Shown one piece after another: positions 9,157 to 17,978 of a stretch of 64,000 bases of DNA. Both the position numbers and the translations under genes were made by a program. Under the pieces are notes generated by a model, which ran no database searches, had not been told where the DNA came from, and worked only from the letters and a program-made list of their open reading frames with translations. This DNA is from an uncultured Arenicella sp. (GTDB taxonomy: Bacteria; Pseudomonadota; Gammaproteobacteria; Arenicellales; Arenicellaceae). Each line of letters opens with the position of its first letter. Position 1 is the first letter of the stretch. The stretch lies in the NCBI GenBank assembly GCA_937974565.1, contig CALJWL010000030.1, forward strand, positions 16,792 to 80,791, in the 5' to 3' direction.

Positions 9157-9477
9157 TTATGTTTCATTGTCGTTTTCGTTATTTGAACGCAGTATTAGGT
9201 ATAGCAGCGGACCGACTGAAACAAACACCAACGTTAACAGTGTGAATAAAGCCCAATACCAAATCGGTTTTCCAAGCTTTTTACAATCTAGGAGTATCCA
9301 TGTAATAGCCAATAAAGCCATGATGTATAAATCTATTAGAACTTGTGCGGTATCGGGGCTGGTCACCATTTGGTAACCAAAGCTCAATAAGGATTGATTG
9401 GATATCGACATAGCAAACAAGGTATAAGATGCAAAAGCGACTAAAACACAAGCCAATAAAATTTTATACTTCAACAT
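9157..9477 (-). CDS. Small membrane protein, DUF2834-like
   Basis: The 106-residue protein has three predicted membrane helices: about 5-25, 47-65 and 72-96. The second half has an Asp at the start of helix 2 (LIDLYIMALLAITW), a KKLGKP loop and the GPLLYLILR ending of helix 3. That pattern resembles the DUF2834 family of unknown function, though I am only moderately sure. It stands alone on the minus strand between the transporter-kinase and a LysR gene, with over 130 bases on both sides. There is no operon partner to suggest a role. Confidence 0.7.
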   Translation of the reverse strand: MLKYKILLACVLVAFASYTLFAMSISNQSLLSFGYQMVTSPDTAQVLIDLYIMALLAITWILLDCKKLGKPIWYWALFTLLTLVFVSVGPLLYLILRSNNENDNET

Positions 9478-9613
9478 AAATCATTAATTCCTCTGTGGTT
9501 CACGTGCCTATCGTCGCCCTGTTAAATAAGCGCAGTAGATATAAGTTTTGACGTCTTATTCTGCTCTAAATTCAAATGGATAAACCCAAGGTTCTTGAGG
9601 TAATAAGCGTGCC

Positions 9614-10486
9614 TTACTCTCCCGCTTTAACAATCAAGTCTTTCAACGCTTGAGCCGCATTCGACAAACTTCTTCTGGAGTGAAACACCATGCCGAGTTC
9701 TCGTGTTAAGCCTAAGCCTGATGAGAGTACCGTAACGTCATCACTATCCAACATTGTGCTGGGCAATAAACTCCACCCTATTCCCGCAGCAACTAACATT
9801 TTTAACGTCTCTAAATTATTGGTTTCCATTTGCGCATTCATCAGCATACCCGCCGCATCAAACTGACGTGCCATAATTTGATACGTCTCGGTGTTTCTAC
9901 TCGGTAGCACACAAGAGTACGCCGCCAAATCTTGAATATGAACATGTTTCTTACCAACCAGTTCATGATCATTAGCAACAACGATTTGCAAGTCGTCAAT
10001 CCAGACCGTTTGTGACTGTATTCGCTCGGGAATTAAACGTGGCAACGTCATAACACCAAACTCAATGTCTCCTTGTTCTACTGAATGAAACGCTTGATCA
10101 GAGTCTTCAAAGCGAATATCCAAGGCCACTTTGGGGTAAAGTTGATTGAATTCACGCAGCACAGGTGGCATGCGGTGCAACCCTATATGGTGAGATAAAG
10201 ACACCGATAAATCACCGCTGATGTCGTCGTTCAGGTTAGACGCATAACGCTGCAACTCTTCCGCTTGAGTGACCAAATCTCTCGCCTTATTCAGTAACTG
10301 TTTTCCCGCTTCCGTTAAACTGACCGTGCGAGCCACGCGATTAAACAGTTCAACACCCAGCTCAGCTTCAAGCGCCGCAACTCGCTTACTGACCGCCGAC
10401 TGTGTGATGAAAAGCCGTTCAGATGCTTTTGAGAACGATTGATCCCTAGCCACTGCGATAAAAGCGTGTAACATCGATATATCCAT
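9614..10486 (-). CDS. LysR-family transcriptional regulator divergent from leuCD
   Basis: The 290-residue protein has the standard LysR plan: an N-terminal winged HTH (residues 1-60, with SFSKASERLFITQSAVSKRV), a linker helix and a periplasmic-binding-protein-like effector domain. It is divergent from leuC across 253 bases. LysR proteins commonly regulate the divergent neighbour, so leuCD is the likely target, perhaps with isopropylmalate or a related intermediate as inducer. The dyad-rich sequence just upstream of its start is a candidate operator for both genes. It is not LeuO by any motif I can identify. Confidence 0.92.
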   Translation of the reverse strand: MDISMLHAFIAVARDQSFSKASERLFITQSAVSKRVAALEAELGVELFNRVARTVSLTEAGKQLLNKARDLVTQAEELQRYASNLNDDISGDLSVSLSHHIGLHRMPPVLREFNQLYPKVALDIRFEDSDQAFHSVEQGDIEFGVMTLPRLIPERIQSQTVWIDDLQIVVANDHELVGKKHVHIQDLAAYSCVLPSRNTETYQIMARQFDAAGMLMNAQMETNNLETLKMLVAAGIGWSLLPSTMLDSDDVTVLSSGLGLTRELGMVFHSRRSLSNAAQALKDLIVKAGE

Positions 10487-10499
10487 GACTTATCTCACC

Positions 10500-10560
10500 A
10501 TTGATAATTTATTCCAAACTGGAATCGATATTATAAAAACAATGAATTTAAATTATCAAT
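10500..10560. promoter_or_regulatory. Nested inverted repeats, candidate LysR operator
   Basis: An 11-bp arm ATTGATAATTT (10500-10510) is exactly complementary to AAATTATCAAT (10550-10560). Directly inside the left arm lies a second perfect dyad, ATTCCA-AAC-TGGAAT (10511-10525). An AATTTAAATT palindrome overlaps the right arm. The block starts 14 bases upstream of the lysR start codon, in the lysR-leuC gap, as expected for an autoregulatory LysR site. Binding is inferred. Confidence 0.5.
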
Positions 10561-10739
10561 AGGCTTTGATATCATGTCTGCCATGCAGATAAAACGGTTG
10601 GCTGGCCCACCTTAGTTTATGTTAAGGCTCCGTTCTTACGTGTGTTGGCGCGTCTATTACTTGTTTTGAGCTATTTTAGTCAGCTTTTTTGCCAATACTC
10701 TAACATTAAGCCGTTCAGACAATTTTAAAGAGGTTTTTC

Positions 10740-12149
10740 ATGGCTAAAACCATGTACGAAAAAATTTGGGATGCGCACTTTGTGCATCAGGAACCAGGTC
10801 AAGCAGCGTTACTGTACATTGATCGCCACCTTATGCATGAGGTTACATCGCCTCAAGCATTTGAAGGCCTAAAGATGGCTGGGCGTGGAATTCGCAATAC
10901 ACACAGTATCTTGGCGACGTTAGATCATTGCGTGCCCACCAAAATGGCTGACCGGCTGAATTTGCCCGACCCCATTGGTGCCAAGCAAGTGCAAACCATG
11001 ATTAATAACTGTAAAGAACACGGTCTAACGCTGTACGACATGCAGAGTAAAAACAACGGTGTCATTCACGTGGTTGTGCCAGAACATGGCTTCGTGCACC
11101 CGGGCATGACCACCGTTTGCGGTGACAGCCACACCGCAACGCACGGCGCTTTCGGTGCCTTAGCGTTCGGCATTGGCACATCAGAGGTGGAACACGTTAT
11201 GGCCACGCAAACCCTGCCTCAATCGAAATCTAAAACCATGTTAGTCAACGTTAACGGCACGCTTTCTAAGTACAGCACAGCCAAAGACATCGCACTGGCC
11301 ATCATTGGTAAAATCGGTACAGCTGGTGGCAACGGTTATGTAATTGAATACGCCGGTGAAGCAATTAAGGCTTTGTCAATGGAAGGCCGTATGACCTTAT
11401 GCAACATGGCAATTGAAAGTGGCGCTCGGGCTGGTTTAGTGGCACCGGATCAAAAAACCTATGACTTCTTAAAAGGCAAAGAGTTTGCGCCCAAAGGCGA
11501 TGCTTGGGATCAAGCTAAGGCTTATTGGCAATCACTGCCTAGCGATGCAAATGCAACCTTTGATCACATCGTAGAACTTGATGCGTCTGACATTGCCCCA
11601 CAAGTTACGTGGGGCACCTCGCCAGAGCAAGTCGTGCCCGTTAATGCGGTGGTGCCGTCGCCGGATGATTTTGACAGTGAAGGCAAGCAAATTGCGTGCA
11701 AGAGTGCTTTAGAGTATATGGGTTTGCATTCCGGCACTCAGATGACCGATCTTGAAATCGACTTTGTCTTCCTAGGTTCTTGCACCAACTCACGAATTGA
11801 AGACTTTCGAGCGGCGGCCGAAATCGCTAAGGGCACATCCGTACCCGATAGCGTAACAGCGATTGCCGTTCCGGGGTCTTATATGGTTAAAGAGCAAGCC
11901 GAACAAGAAGGCTTAGACAAAATATTCACCGACGCAGGTTGGGAATGGCGTGAACCGGGTTGCTCCATGTGTTTGGCCATGAACGGCGACCAACTCAAGC
12001 CAGGTCAACGCTGCGCGTCTACTTCAAATCGTAATTTTGAGGGACGTCAAGGTAAGGGGGGGCGTACTCACCTTGTCTCTCCAGCGATGGCCGCGGCGGC
12101 GGCGGCCGCTGGTCGATTTGTTGATATTCGTCAACTTGAACAAGCGTAA
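10740..12149 (+). CDS. leuC: 3-isopropylmalate dehydratase large subunit
   Basis: LeuC with LeuD isomerises 2-isopropylmalate to 3-isopropylmalate in leucine biosynthesis. The 469 residues carry the three [4Fe-4S] ligands: Cys348 (FLGSCTNSR), Cys408 and Cys411 (GCSMC), each one residue from the E. coli positions. The substrate-site segment [24 protein letters not shown] is also intact. GAGG precedes the ATG at a normal distance. leuD follows after 17 bases. A seven-G run near the end codes for conserved glycines and does not disrupt the frame. leuB is absent from this cluster. Confidence 0.97.
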   Translation: MAKTMYEKIWDAHFVHQEPGQAALLYIDRHLMHEVTSPQAFEGLKMAGRGIRNTHSILATLDHCVPTKMADRLNLPDPIGAKQVQTMINNCKEHGLTLYDMQSKNNGVIHVVVPEHGFVHPGMTTVCGDSHTATHGAFGALAFGIGTSEVEHVMATQTLPQSKSKTMLVNVNGTLSKYSTAKDIALAIIGKIGTAGGNGYVIEYAGEAIKALSMEGRMTLCNMAIESGARAGLVAPDQKTYDFLKGKEFAPKGDAWDQAKAYWQSLPSDANATFDHIVELDASDIAPQVTWGTSPEQVVPVNAVVPSPDDFDSEGKQIACKSALEYMGLHSGTQMTDLEIDFVFLGSCTNSRIEDFRAAAEIAKGTSVPDSVTAIAVPGSYMVKEQAEQEGLDKIFTDAGWEWREPGCSMCLAMNGDQLKPGQRCASTSNRNFEGRQGKGGRTHLVSPAMAAAAAAAGRFVDIRQLEQA

Positions 12150-12166
12150 TTTCGAGGTCGCTCACA

Positions 12167-12781
12167 ATGGAAAAATACACAAAGCACACCAGCGTTGCGG
12201 CTCTGATGAATCGCAGCAATGTCGACACTGACCAAATCATCGCCAAGCAATTCTTGAAAAAAGTTGAGCGCACGGGGTTTGGGGTTCACTTATTTCACGA
12301 TTGGCGTTACCTTGAAGACGGCACACCAAACCCCGAGTTTGAACTTAATAAGCCTGAGTTCTCAAACGCAAAAATTCTGGTTGCGGGCGATAACTTTGGT
12401 TGCGGTTCCTCTCGAGAACATGCACCATGGGCGATTGATGATTACGGTTTCAACACCATCATATCAACCAGTTTTGCAGATATTTTTTACAATAATTGCT
12501 TTAAAAACGGCATCTTACCGATTGTTGTTGATGCCGATACTTTGAAGAGCTTAATGTCTGAGATCGCCGAAAATGAAGGCGTTTCGTTCACCGTGGATTT
12601 AGAGCGTCAAATCGTAAGTACACCGGCTGGCTTGCAAGTGAGTTTTGACATTGATGGTTTTAGAAAAAATAACCTATTACACGGTCTGGACGATATCGGT
12701 TTAACGCTAGGGCATACGGATAAAATTTCTGCTTACGAAGAAAAGCACAAACAACAGTTTCCTTGGCTTTGGGCAAGCTAA
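12167..12781 (+). CDS. leuD: 3-isopropylmalate dehydratase small subunit
   Basis: This is the swivel-domain partner of LeuC, of normal length at 204 residues. The core motif [16 protein letters not shown] is intact, as are [14 protein letters not shown] near the N-terminus and [12 protein letters not shown] after the core. GAGG sits ahead of the ATG at 12167. A strong terminator follows about 35 bases after the stop, so leuCD forms a two-gene operon. Confidence 0.97.
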   Translation: MEKYTKHTSVAALMNRSNVDTDQIIAKQFLKKVERTGFGVHLFHDWRYLEDGTPNPEFELNKPEFSNAKILVAGDNFGCGSSREHAPWAIDDYGFNTIISTSFADIFYNNCFKNGILPIVVDADTLKSLMSEIAENEGVSFTVDLERQIVSTPAGLQVSFDIDGFRKNNLLHGLDDIGLTLGHTDKISAYEEKHKQQFPWLWAS

Positions 12782-12816
12782 ATTAGACTTAGTAAGCCAG
12801 AGCAACACAAAGCCTT

Positions 12817-12851
12817 AAAACGGTCGACAGTAAGTCGGCCGTTTTTTATTT
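12817..12851 (+). terminator. Rho-independent terminator after leuD
   Basis: A 12-bp stem with one G-U pair is formed by AAAACGGTCGAC (12817-12828) and GTCGGCCGTTTT (12834-12845), with an AGTAA loop. A T-rich tail follows. This is a strong intrinsic terminator that separates leuCD from the next gene. Confidence 0.88.
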
Positions 12852-12941
12852 ATTTACCCGTATCGCAAGTAGTAATCATGATGTTTTTTGTTACTATGCA
12901 TGTGAACGTTAAACTCTCTCACTGTTAAGATAATCAACGCA

Positions 12942-14456
12942 ATGCGCATCACTTTAATGGACACCACTCTGCGAGATGGTGAACAAACTCAAGGCGTATC
13001 ATTCGCTCCATCAGAAAAAGTGAGTTTAGCTCAAGCTCTACTTGGCCGATTAAACGTTGACCGAATTGAAGTGGCGTCCGCCGGTGTCTCTGAAGGCGAG
13101 CAACAAGCGGTCAAAAAAATCACAAGTTGGGCGACTGAAAATGGTTATTTAGATGCTGTGGAAGTATTAGGCTTTGTTGATGTAAATCGCAGTGTGGACT
13201 GGATTGTCGGTGCTGGCGGCAAAGTGATCAATCTACTTGCCAAAGGCAGTGAACATCATTGCCTGACGCAATTACGACAACAACCAAAACAACACCTAGA
13301 ACGCGTTAAGCAAACCATTGACTACGCCCAAGAGCGTGGCGTATCCGTTAACGTTTATTTAGAGGATTGGTCGAATGGTTATAAAGACAAGCCAGGGTAC
13401 GTATACAACTTTGTAAATGAGCTTAAAGATTGTGGCGTGGGGCATTTTATGTTGCCTGACACATTAGGGGTGATGTCCCCTGCTGAGGTTTCTGCGGCTA
13501 TTTCAGACATGGTCGGGCGCTTTCCTGGGCTGCAGTTTGATTTTCACCCGCATAACGACTATGGCTTAGCAACGGCCAATGTGATGGCCGCTGTAGAAGC
13601 GGGCGCCAGTTCCATTCATTGCACCATTAATTGTCTAGGTGAGCGCGCTGGCAATGCATCACTGGCCGAAGTCAGTGTGGTTCTGCGTGACAAATTGGGT
13701 ATTGAACTTAACATTGATGAAAAACACATTGTCGACATTAGCCAGATGGTGGAGAGCTTCTCAGGCAAGTTTGTGGCCTGCAACGCCCCTATTCTTGGCA
13801 CAGACGTGTTTACTCAAACTGCTGGAATACACGCTGACGGTGATAAAAAAGGTGACCTTTACGTCACCAAACTGTCTCCAGAACGTTTCGCTCGAAAAAG
13901 AACCTACGCACTGGGGAAACTGGCTGGAAAAGCATCACTGGAGCAAAACTTAGACGCGCTGGGCATTAAGCTCAGTGCCGAGGACCAAAAAAAGGTTCTA
14001 GAAAAAGTGATCGAACTGGGCGATAAAAAACAAATCATAACCACAGACGACCTGCCGTTCATCATTTCTGACGTGTTAGAGACCACTGGTGAAGAACGTG
14101 TAACCCTTGAAGATTGCCAAATGATCAGTAACCTTCAAGGCAACTCTAAAGTCGATTTACACATACTCATTGACGGCAAAAAGCACACCGCAAACGGAGA
14201 GGGCAATGGTGGCTATGATGCATTTACTAAGGCTCTTGACGCTATATTAATACAATACGACGACTTAGAACGCCCTCCCCTTATCGATTATCAAGTCCAT
14301 ATCCCCAAAGGTGGCCGCACTAATGCGTTAACCGAAGCCGCCATCACTTGGGAACTGGAAAACGGGCGAAAAATGACAACGCGTGGGGTTAACTCCAATC
14401 AAGTTGTGGCGGCAATCCAAGCAACCTTAAAGGTCATTAACTCACTGGCCAAATAA
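12942..14456 (+). CDS. 2-isopropylmalate synthase-like acyltransferase (LeuA/citramalate synthase family)
   Basis: This Claisen-type acetyl-CoA transferase has 504 residues. The HMGL-like TIM barrel (about 1-280) starts DTTLRDGEQTQGVSF, has the metal-binding HPHND motif and the NCLGERAGNASLAE segment. The C-terminal third resembles the LeuA allosteric dimer domain. This variant differs from the E. coli LeuA N-terminus and resembles the shorter LeuA-like enzymes common in Bacteroidetes. Substrate could be 2-oxoisovalerate (leucine) or pyruvate (citramalate). Being next to leuCD favours the first, and the citramalate route also uses LeuCD, so context does not decide. It has its own transcription unit. 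Confidence 0.9.
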   Translation: MRITLMDTTLRDGEQTQGVSFAPSEKVSLAQALLGRLNVDRIEVASAGVSEGEQQAVKKITSWATENGYLDAVEVLGFVDVNRSVDWIVGAGGKVINLLAKGSEHHCLTQLRQQPKQHLERVKQTIDYAQERGVSVNVYLEDWSNGYKDKPGYVYNFVNELKDCGVGHFMLPDTLGVMSPAEVSAAISDMVGRFPGLQFDFHPHNDYGLATANVMAAVEAGASSIHCTINCLGERAGNASLAEVSVVLRDKLGIELNIDEKHIVDISQMVESFSGKFVACNAPILGTDVFTQTAGIHADGDKKGDLYVTKLSPERFARKRTYALGKLAGKASLEQNLDALGIKLSAEDQKKVLEKVIELGDKKQIITTDDLPFIISDVLETTGEERVTLEDCQMISNLQGNSKVDLHILIDGKKHTANGEGNGGYDAFTKALDAILIQYDDLERPPLIDYQVHIPKGGRTNALTEAAITWELENGRKMTTRGVNSNQVVAAIQATLKVINSLAK

Positions 14457-14538
14457 TGGTCGTTGCCCTTGATTGTACAAACGTTGAACCGTGCAAAAGG
14501 TATGCTCTTGCTATTGGGCGGTGTGATATCTACTCGTT

Positions 14539-15006
14539 ATGACTCCAGCAATTAAAAAGCTGCAAAAACATCACATTCCTTATACGTTGCACCATTACGA
14601 TCACGACCCGCAAACGCAGTCTTACGGTTTAGAAGCCATCCAGAAACTGGGGTTTGCGCCTGAACGAGTGTTTAAAACCTTGGTGGTAAAAACCACTGAC
14701 AATAGGTTTATCGTTGGTATTGTGCCCGTAATAGCCACACTTAATCTTAAAGCCATTGCCAGTGTGGTTGGGTGCAAAAAAGCAACCATGGCTGATAAGA
14801 CATTGATTCAGAGCGTCAGTGGGTACGTGGTTGGGGGAGTAAGCCCGTTAGGTCAAAAAAAACGATTAGAAACCGTAATTGATACCTCCGCATTCACTCA
14901 TAAAACCATCTGTGTTAGTGCTGGAAAACGCGGCCTTGATGTGGAATTATCGGCGCTTGATTTGAAAGCCCTTTGTTCTGCGTACAGTGCCGATATTGCG
15001 ACTTAA
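14539..15006 (+). CDS. ybaK: Cys-tRNA(Pro)/Cys-tRNA(Cys) deacylase YbaK
   Basis: YbaK hydrolyses cysteine wrongly attached to tRNA(Pro), a trans-editing step in translation. The 155-residue protein is the normal length and has the family pattern throughout: an N-terminal TPAIKKLQKHHIPY stretch, FKTLVVKT, the essential lysine region GCKKATMAD, GYVVGGVSPLGQKK and CVSAGKRGLDVEL. It stands 82 bases after the isopropylmalate-synthase-like gene and 26 bases before an acetyltransferase on the same strand, so the last two may share a transcript. No functional tie to leucine synthesis is expected. Confidence 0.95.
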   Translation: MTPAIKKLQKHHIPYTLHHYDHDPQTQSYGLEAIQKLGFAPERVFKTLVVKTTDNRFIVGIVPVIATLNLKAIASVVGCKKATMADKTLIQSVSGYVVGGVSPLGQKKRLETVIDTSAFTHKTICVSAGKRGLDVELSALDLKALCSAYSADIAT

Positions 15007-15032
15007 TTCAAACATTCAAATATGTAATAGCC

Positions 15033-15521
15033 ATGCCTAAACTATCAATTAGAGCCGTTCAGCCGGCGGACACTGAACAAATTTTACACTTTATTGTTGA
15101 ACTGGCAATTTACGAAAAAGCCGAAGATGAAGTGGTTACAAATACGAATCACATCAACGATACTTTGTTTTGTGACAACCCACAGGTTCATGGCCTAATT
15201 GCCGAGCTAGGCGGAAAGCCCGTTGGCTTTGCCATTTATTTTTTTAGTTATTCCACTTGGTTAGGAAAACATGGGATATACCTCGAAGACTTATACGTCT
15301 CGCCTGAGTTCCGCGGTTCGGGCGCGGGTAAAGGTCTGTTGCAGGAATTAGCCAAAATAGCCGTAGCAAATAACTGTGGCCGAGTTGAGTGGAGCGTATT
15401 GGATTGGAATGAACCGTCAATCCAGTTTTATGAAGCCATGGGCGCCAAACCCAAAGGCGGTTGGACCGTTTATCGGTTAGACGGTGCCGCTCTTAAAGAT
15501 TTTGCTGAAAATCGAATCTAA
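15033..15521 (+). CDS. GNAT acetyltransferase, SSAT-like
   Basis: This 162-residue N-acetyltransferase uses acetyl-CoA. It starts MPKLSIRAVQPADTEQ; an in-frame TTG further upstream would overlap ybaK and add unrelated residues. The acetyl-CoA pyrophosphate loop reads FRGSGAGKGLL, preceded by the YLEDLYVSPEF strand. WNEPSIQFYEAMGA lies in the last third. The pattern of IVELAIYEK near the N-terminus, YLEDLYV and WNEPSI.FY closely follows eukaryotic-type spermidine/spermine acetyltransferase and thialysine acetyltransferase. A diamine or amino-acid analogue is therefore the likely substrate, but the exact one is open. Confidence 0.9.
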   Translation: MPKLSIRAVQPADTEQILHFIVELAIYEKAEDEVVTNTNHINDTLFCDNPQVHGLIAELGGKPVGFAIYFFSYSTWLGKHGIYLEDLYVSPEFRGSGAGKGLLQELAKIAVANNCGRVEWSVLDWNEPSIQFYEAMGAKPKGGWTVYRLDGAALKDFAENRI

Positions 15522-15535
15522 TCAATAACCAATGT

Positions 15536-16120
15536 TTAACGACTGATCGACGCATTAACGAGCCAATCGCTTGGTGTGTCTATGTCTTGGTGAATGCCTG
15601 CGTCATTCACATGTAACGTTGTCAACGCCTCACCGGCATTTCTGACGATGGCTTTAGCGCCATTATCTGCGGTTAATTTGAGTAACTCTGGCGCAAAACA
15701 CTGCCCAATGGCAATTGGATTACCGGGTTTTTCATTAAACACTGGCCGAATAATTTTGTTGGCACCGGCGGCATCACGAATTGATGCGACCGTGGACGTT
15801 TTAATATAAGGCATATCCGCAAGCGCAAATAGCCACCCGGTATTCACTTGGCAATATTCAACGGATTTTACGATGCTTCGACTCATTCCAAGCTTAGATT
15901 CATCGTTTTCAATAATCGTGACGTGTTCGTCAATCAAAATGTCCATTAATGGTAAATTATCCGGTCTAGCAACAACGTGTATCGCTGAGAACAACGGCCG
16001 ATATACGGCAATGGTTTGACGAATCAAGCTTTGTGCCCCTGAGTCACGTGCAAGCAGTTTATCTGCGCCATATCGGCGACTGTAACCTGAAGCTAAAATT
16101 ACACACGCCAAATCAATCAT
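15536..16120 (-). CDS. mocA: MocA-like molybdenum cofactor cytidylyltransferase
   Basis: This 194-residue nucleotidyltransferase of the MobA/MocA fold has the N-terminal nucleotide-binding loop LASGYSRRYGADKLL and the metal-binding ALADMPYI motif. GNPIAIG and the C-terminal DIDTPSDW complete the family pattern. MocA adds CMP to molybdopterin to make the cytosine-dinucleotide cofactor of xanthine-dehydrogenase-family enzymes. The gene follows xdhC with a 21-base gap on the same strand, and that pairing supports MocA over MobA. Some MocA-like proteins act on other substrates, so the symbol carries moderate certainty. Confidence 0.85.
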   Translation of the reverse strand: MIDLACVILASGYSRRYGADKLLARDSGAQSLIRQTIAVYRPLFSAIHVVARPDNLPLMDILIDEHVTIIENDESKLGMSRSIVKSVEYCQVNTGWLFALADMPYIKTSTVASIRDAAGANKIIRPVFNEKPGNPIAIGQCFAPELLKLTADNGAKAIVRNAGEALTTLHVNDAGIHQDIDTPSDWLVNASISR

Positions 16121-16141
16121 AATACGCTTTTTTAGCTGACA

Positions 16142-17044
16142 TCAATCAATTGACTTATTATAACTATCAATGACTTGTGACACTATTGAGATGGCTATTT
16201 GAGGCGGTGTCTTAGCCATAATGTCGACTCCCACGGGGCCATGTATTCGCGCCAAATTTACTTCATTAATATGCTCAGTTCGCAAAGAGTCCAAACGAGC
16301 CGCGTGCGTCTTCTTAGAACCTAAAGCACCAATATAAAACGCTTCGCTCGCTAAGGCTTGAGATAAAATCGCTATTTCAAGATCGTGTTCATGAAATAAA
16401 GACACCACCCCCGTGTGTTTGTCATACACTTCAGAAAAGTCACGATATTCATTTAAACCCACCCCGACCAATGACGCTCGTTTCAACAGTTTCAATGTGG
16501 CTTCATTTTGTGCAACGCATAACACGTCCAAGCCTGTTTCCAATGCAAGCTTAGCGCAGCTCACTAATATAGGCCCCTGCCCTAAAAGAAACAATCTGGG
16601 CGTAGGGTAGTACTTTTTAATGAAACTCAGCCGTTCAGATTTGATCTCAAACGGCACTATTTTACGTTGTTCAAGGCCTTGTTGAATGCATTGTAAATCA
16701 CGTAAAGACTGGCCAACATCAATAAAAACATCAATGCCCGATCCACAAGGCAATTGAATATCAAAATAAGGCGAACCCAAACCGTATCGCTGCACGCTGT
16801 TTTGACCAGCTTTGATTTGATGCACCGCTTGATCGGCAATCGCTTGTTCGGCACACCCCCCCGTTATTTGCCCTCTAAATACGCCATCTTCTCTCACTAG
16901 CATCTGAGTACCCACAGGGTACGGCGCGTTACCTTCTATATTAACCAAGGTGATCAACGCAATACGGCCACCACTTTCTAACCAACCGATAGCTGACTCA
17001 ATAAGCTCAAAATGCTGCTCAGAACGAATAAGGTTGGATAACAT
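16142..17044 (-). CDS. xdhC: XdhC-family molybdenum hydroxylase maturation factor
   Basis: XdhC binds molybdenum cofactor, protects it during sulfuration and inserts it into xanthine dehydrogenase-type enzymes. The 300-residue protein has the N-terminal XdhC/CoxI domain with GGRIALITLV, the Cys in GQITGGCAEQA and the cofactor-linked LPCGSGIDVFID motif. A Rossmann-like C-terminal domain follows (LFLLGQGPI, YIGALGSKKT). It forms a two-gene unit with the MocA-like gene. The hydroxylase they serve (xdhAB or similar) is not in the window. Purine breakdown would link this pair to the urease genes, but that is inference. Confidence 0.92.
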   Translation of the reverse strand: MLSNLIRSEQHFELIESAIGWLESGGRIALITLVNIEGNAPYPVGTQMLVREDGVFRGQITGGCAEQAIADQAVHQIKAGQNSVQRYGLGSPYFDIQLPCGSGIDVFIDVGQSLRDLQCIQQGLEQRKIVPFEIKSERLSFIKKYYPTPRLFLLGQGPILVSCAKLALETGLDVLCVAQNEATLKLLKRASLVGVGLNEYRDFSEVYDKHTGVVSLFHEHDLEIAILSQALASEAFYIGALGSKKTHAARLDSLRTEHINEVNLARIHGPVGVDIMAKTPPQIAISIVSQVIDSYNKSID

Positions 17045-17201
17045 GAGAGGTATGAAAAGTTAACAATTGATATTAAAGCTACACACAGAGAATAACAGAG
17101 GCCACCATACTTTTTATCTTAAACAGACTTTATGGGTAAACGTTTTATGCGTTGATGAACAGATTCGAAAAACAACGAGTACGAACCCTCGTAGACACAG
17201 C

Positions 17202-17978
17202 CTATTCAAATTTTGGTCTTCGTTTGTTAATGAAGGCGTTTACGCCTTCTCTGCCATCCTCTCCATCAGCGCATTGCTTGATGGTTTTTTGCTCTAGGTC
17301 GAGTTGCTGAGCGAGCGAATTTACGTTGCTGGTGTTGAGCAAACCTTTGATGGCCTTATTCGATGAAGCCGAGCCCTTGGCCAGTTTAATCGCGAGTTCT
17401 TGCGCTGTGTCCAACGCGGTTTCCGACACCTGATTAATCAGGCCCCAGTCCAGTGCTTCTTGCGCGGTTAATACACGGTTGGTGTACATTAGCTCTTGAG
17501 TTTTTCGTAAGCCAATCAGTCTTGGTAAGTAATAACTGGCACTGCCGTCAGGGCTTAACCCGATGCTGCTGTAGGCCATGGTGAACTTGGCGTGGGGTGA
17601 TGCAATCACCAAATCAGCCGATACCGCTAAGCTAAAACCAGCCCCAGCGGCCGTGCCATTCACCGCGCATATCAGCGGTTTGTCCATCAGTGAGAACGTT
17701 AACACGGCTTTGTGCAGTTCTTCGGCTATCGCCGACACGGCGGCGCCTGGTTGGTCAGCGTCGGCCATGGCTTTAACATCGCCACCAGCACAGAAAAAAC
17801 GGCCTTCGCCGGTCAATACGGCCGCTTTGGTGTGAGGGTCATTTGCAATGAGGTTCGCCACAATCGCGAGTTCAGTGGCCATCTCTAAATTTAAACCGTT
17901 GGCGGCGTCTGGGCGGTTTAATGCAATGGTGGTTACACGATCTTGCGCAGAGACGGCTAGGCAATAAAAGTCAGTCAC
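17202..17978 (-). CDS. Enoyl-CoA hydratase/isomerase (PaaG-like), third gene of the helicase-TelA operon
   Basis: This is a crotonase-fold protein of 258 residues. The oxyanion-hole segments FFCAGGDVKA (62-71) and NGTAAGAGFSLA (107-118) are clear. Of the two catalytic Glu residues in classical hydratases, the first is missing and the second is replaced by Asp144 (LSPDGS). That matches isomerases such as PaaG better than hydratases. The start is GTG, with AGAGGG six bases upstream, and it overlaps the telA stop by eight bases. It is therefore translationally coupled to a TelA gene, an unexpected partner for an acyl-CoA enzyme. It may be a housekeeping gene that shares the transcript. Confidence 0.92.
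   Translation of the reverse strand: MTDFYCLAVSAQDRVTTIALNRPDAANGLNLEMATELAIVANLIANDPHTKAAVLTGEGRFFCAGGDVKAMADADQPGAAVSAIAEELHKAVLTFSLMDKPLICAVNGTAAGAGFSLAVSADLVIASPHAKFTMAYSSIGLSPDGSASYYLPRLIGLRKTQELMYTNRVLTAQEALDWGLINQVSETALDTAQELAIKLAKGSASSNKAIKGLLNTSNVNSLAQQLDLEQKTIKQCADGEDGREGVNAFINKRRPKFE

Noticed and set aside
12056..12062. Seven-G run in leuC as a possible frameshift
   Set aside because: The frame reads normally through it into conserved C-terminal sequence and leuD follows at normal spacing.
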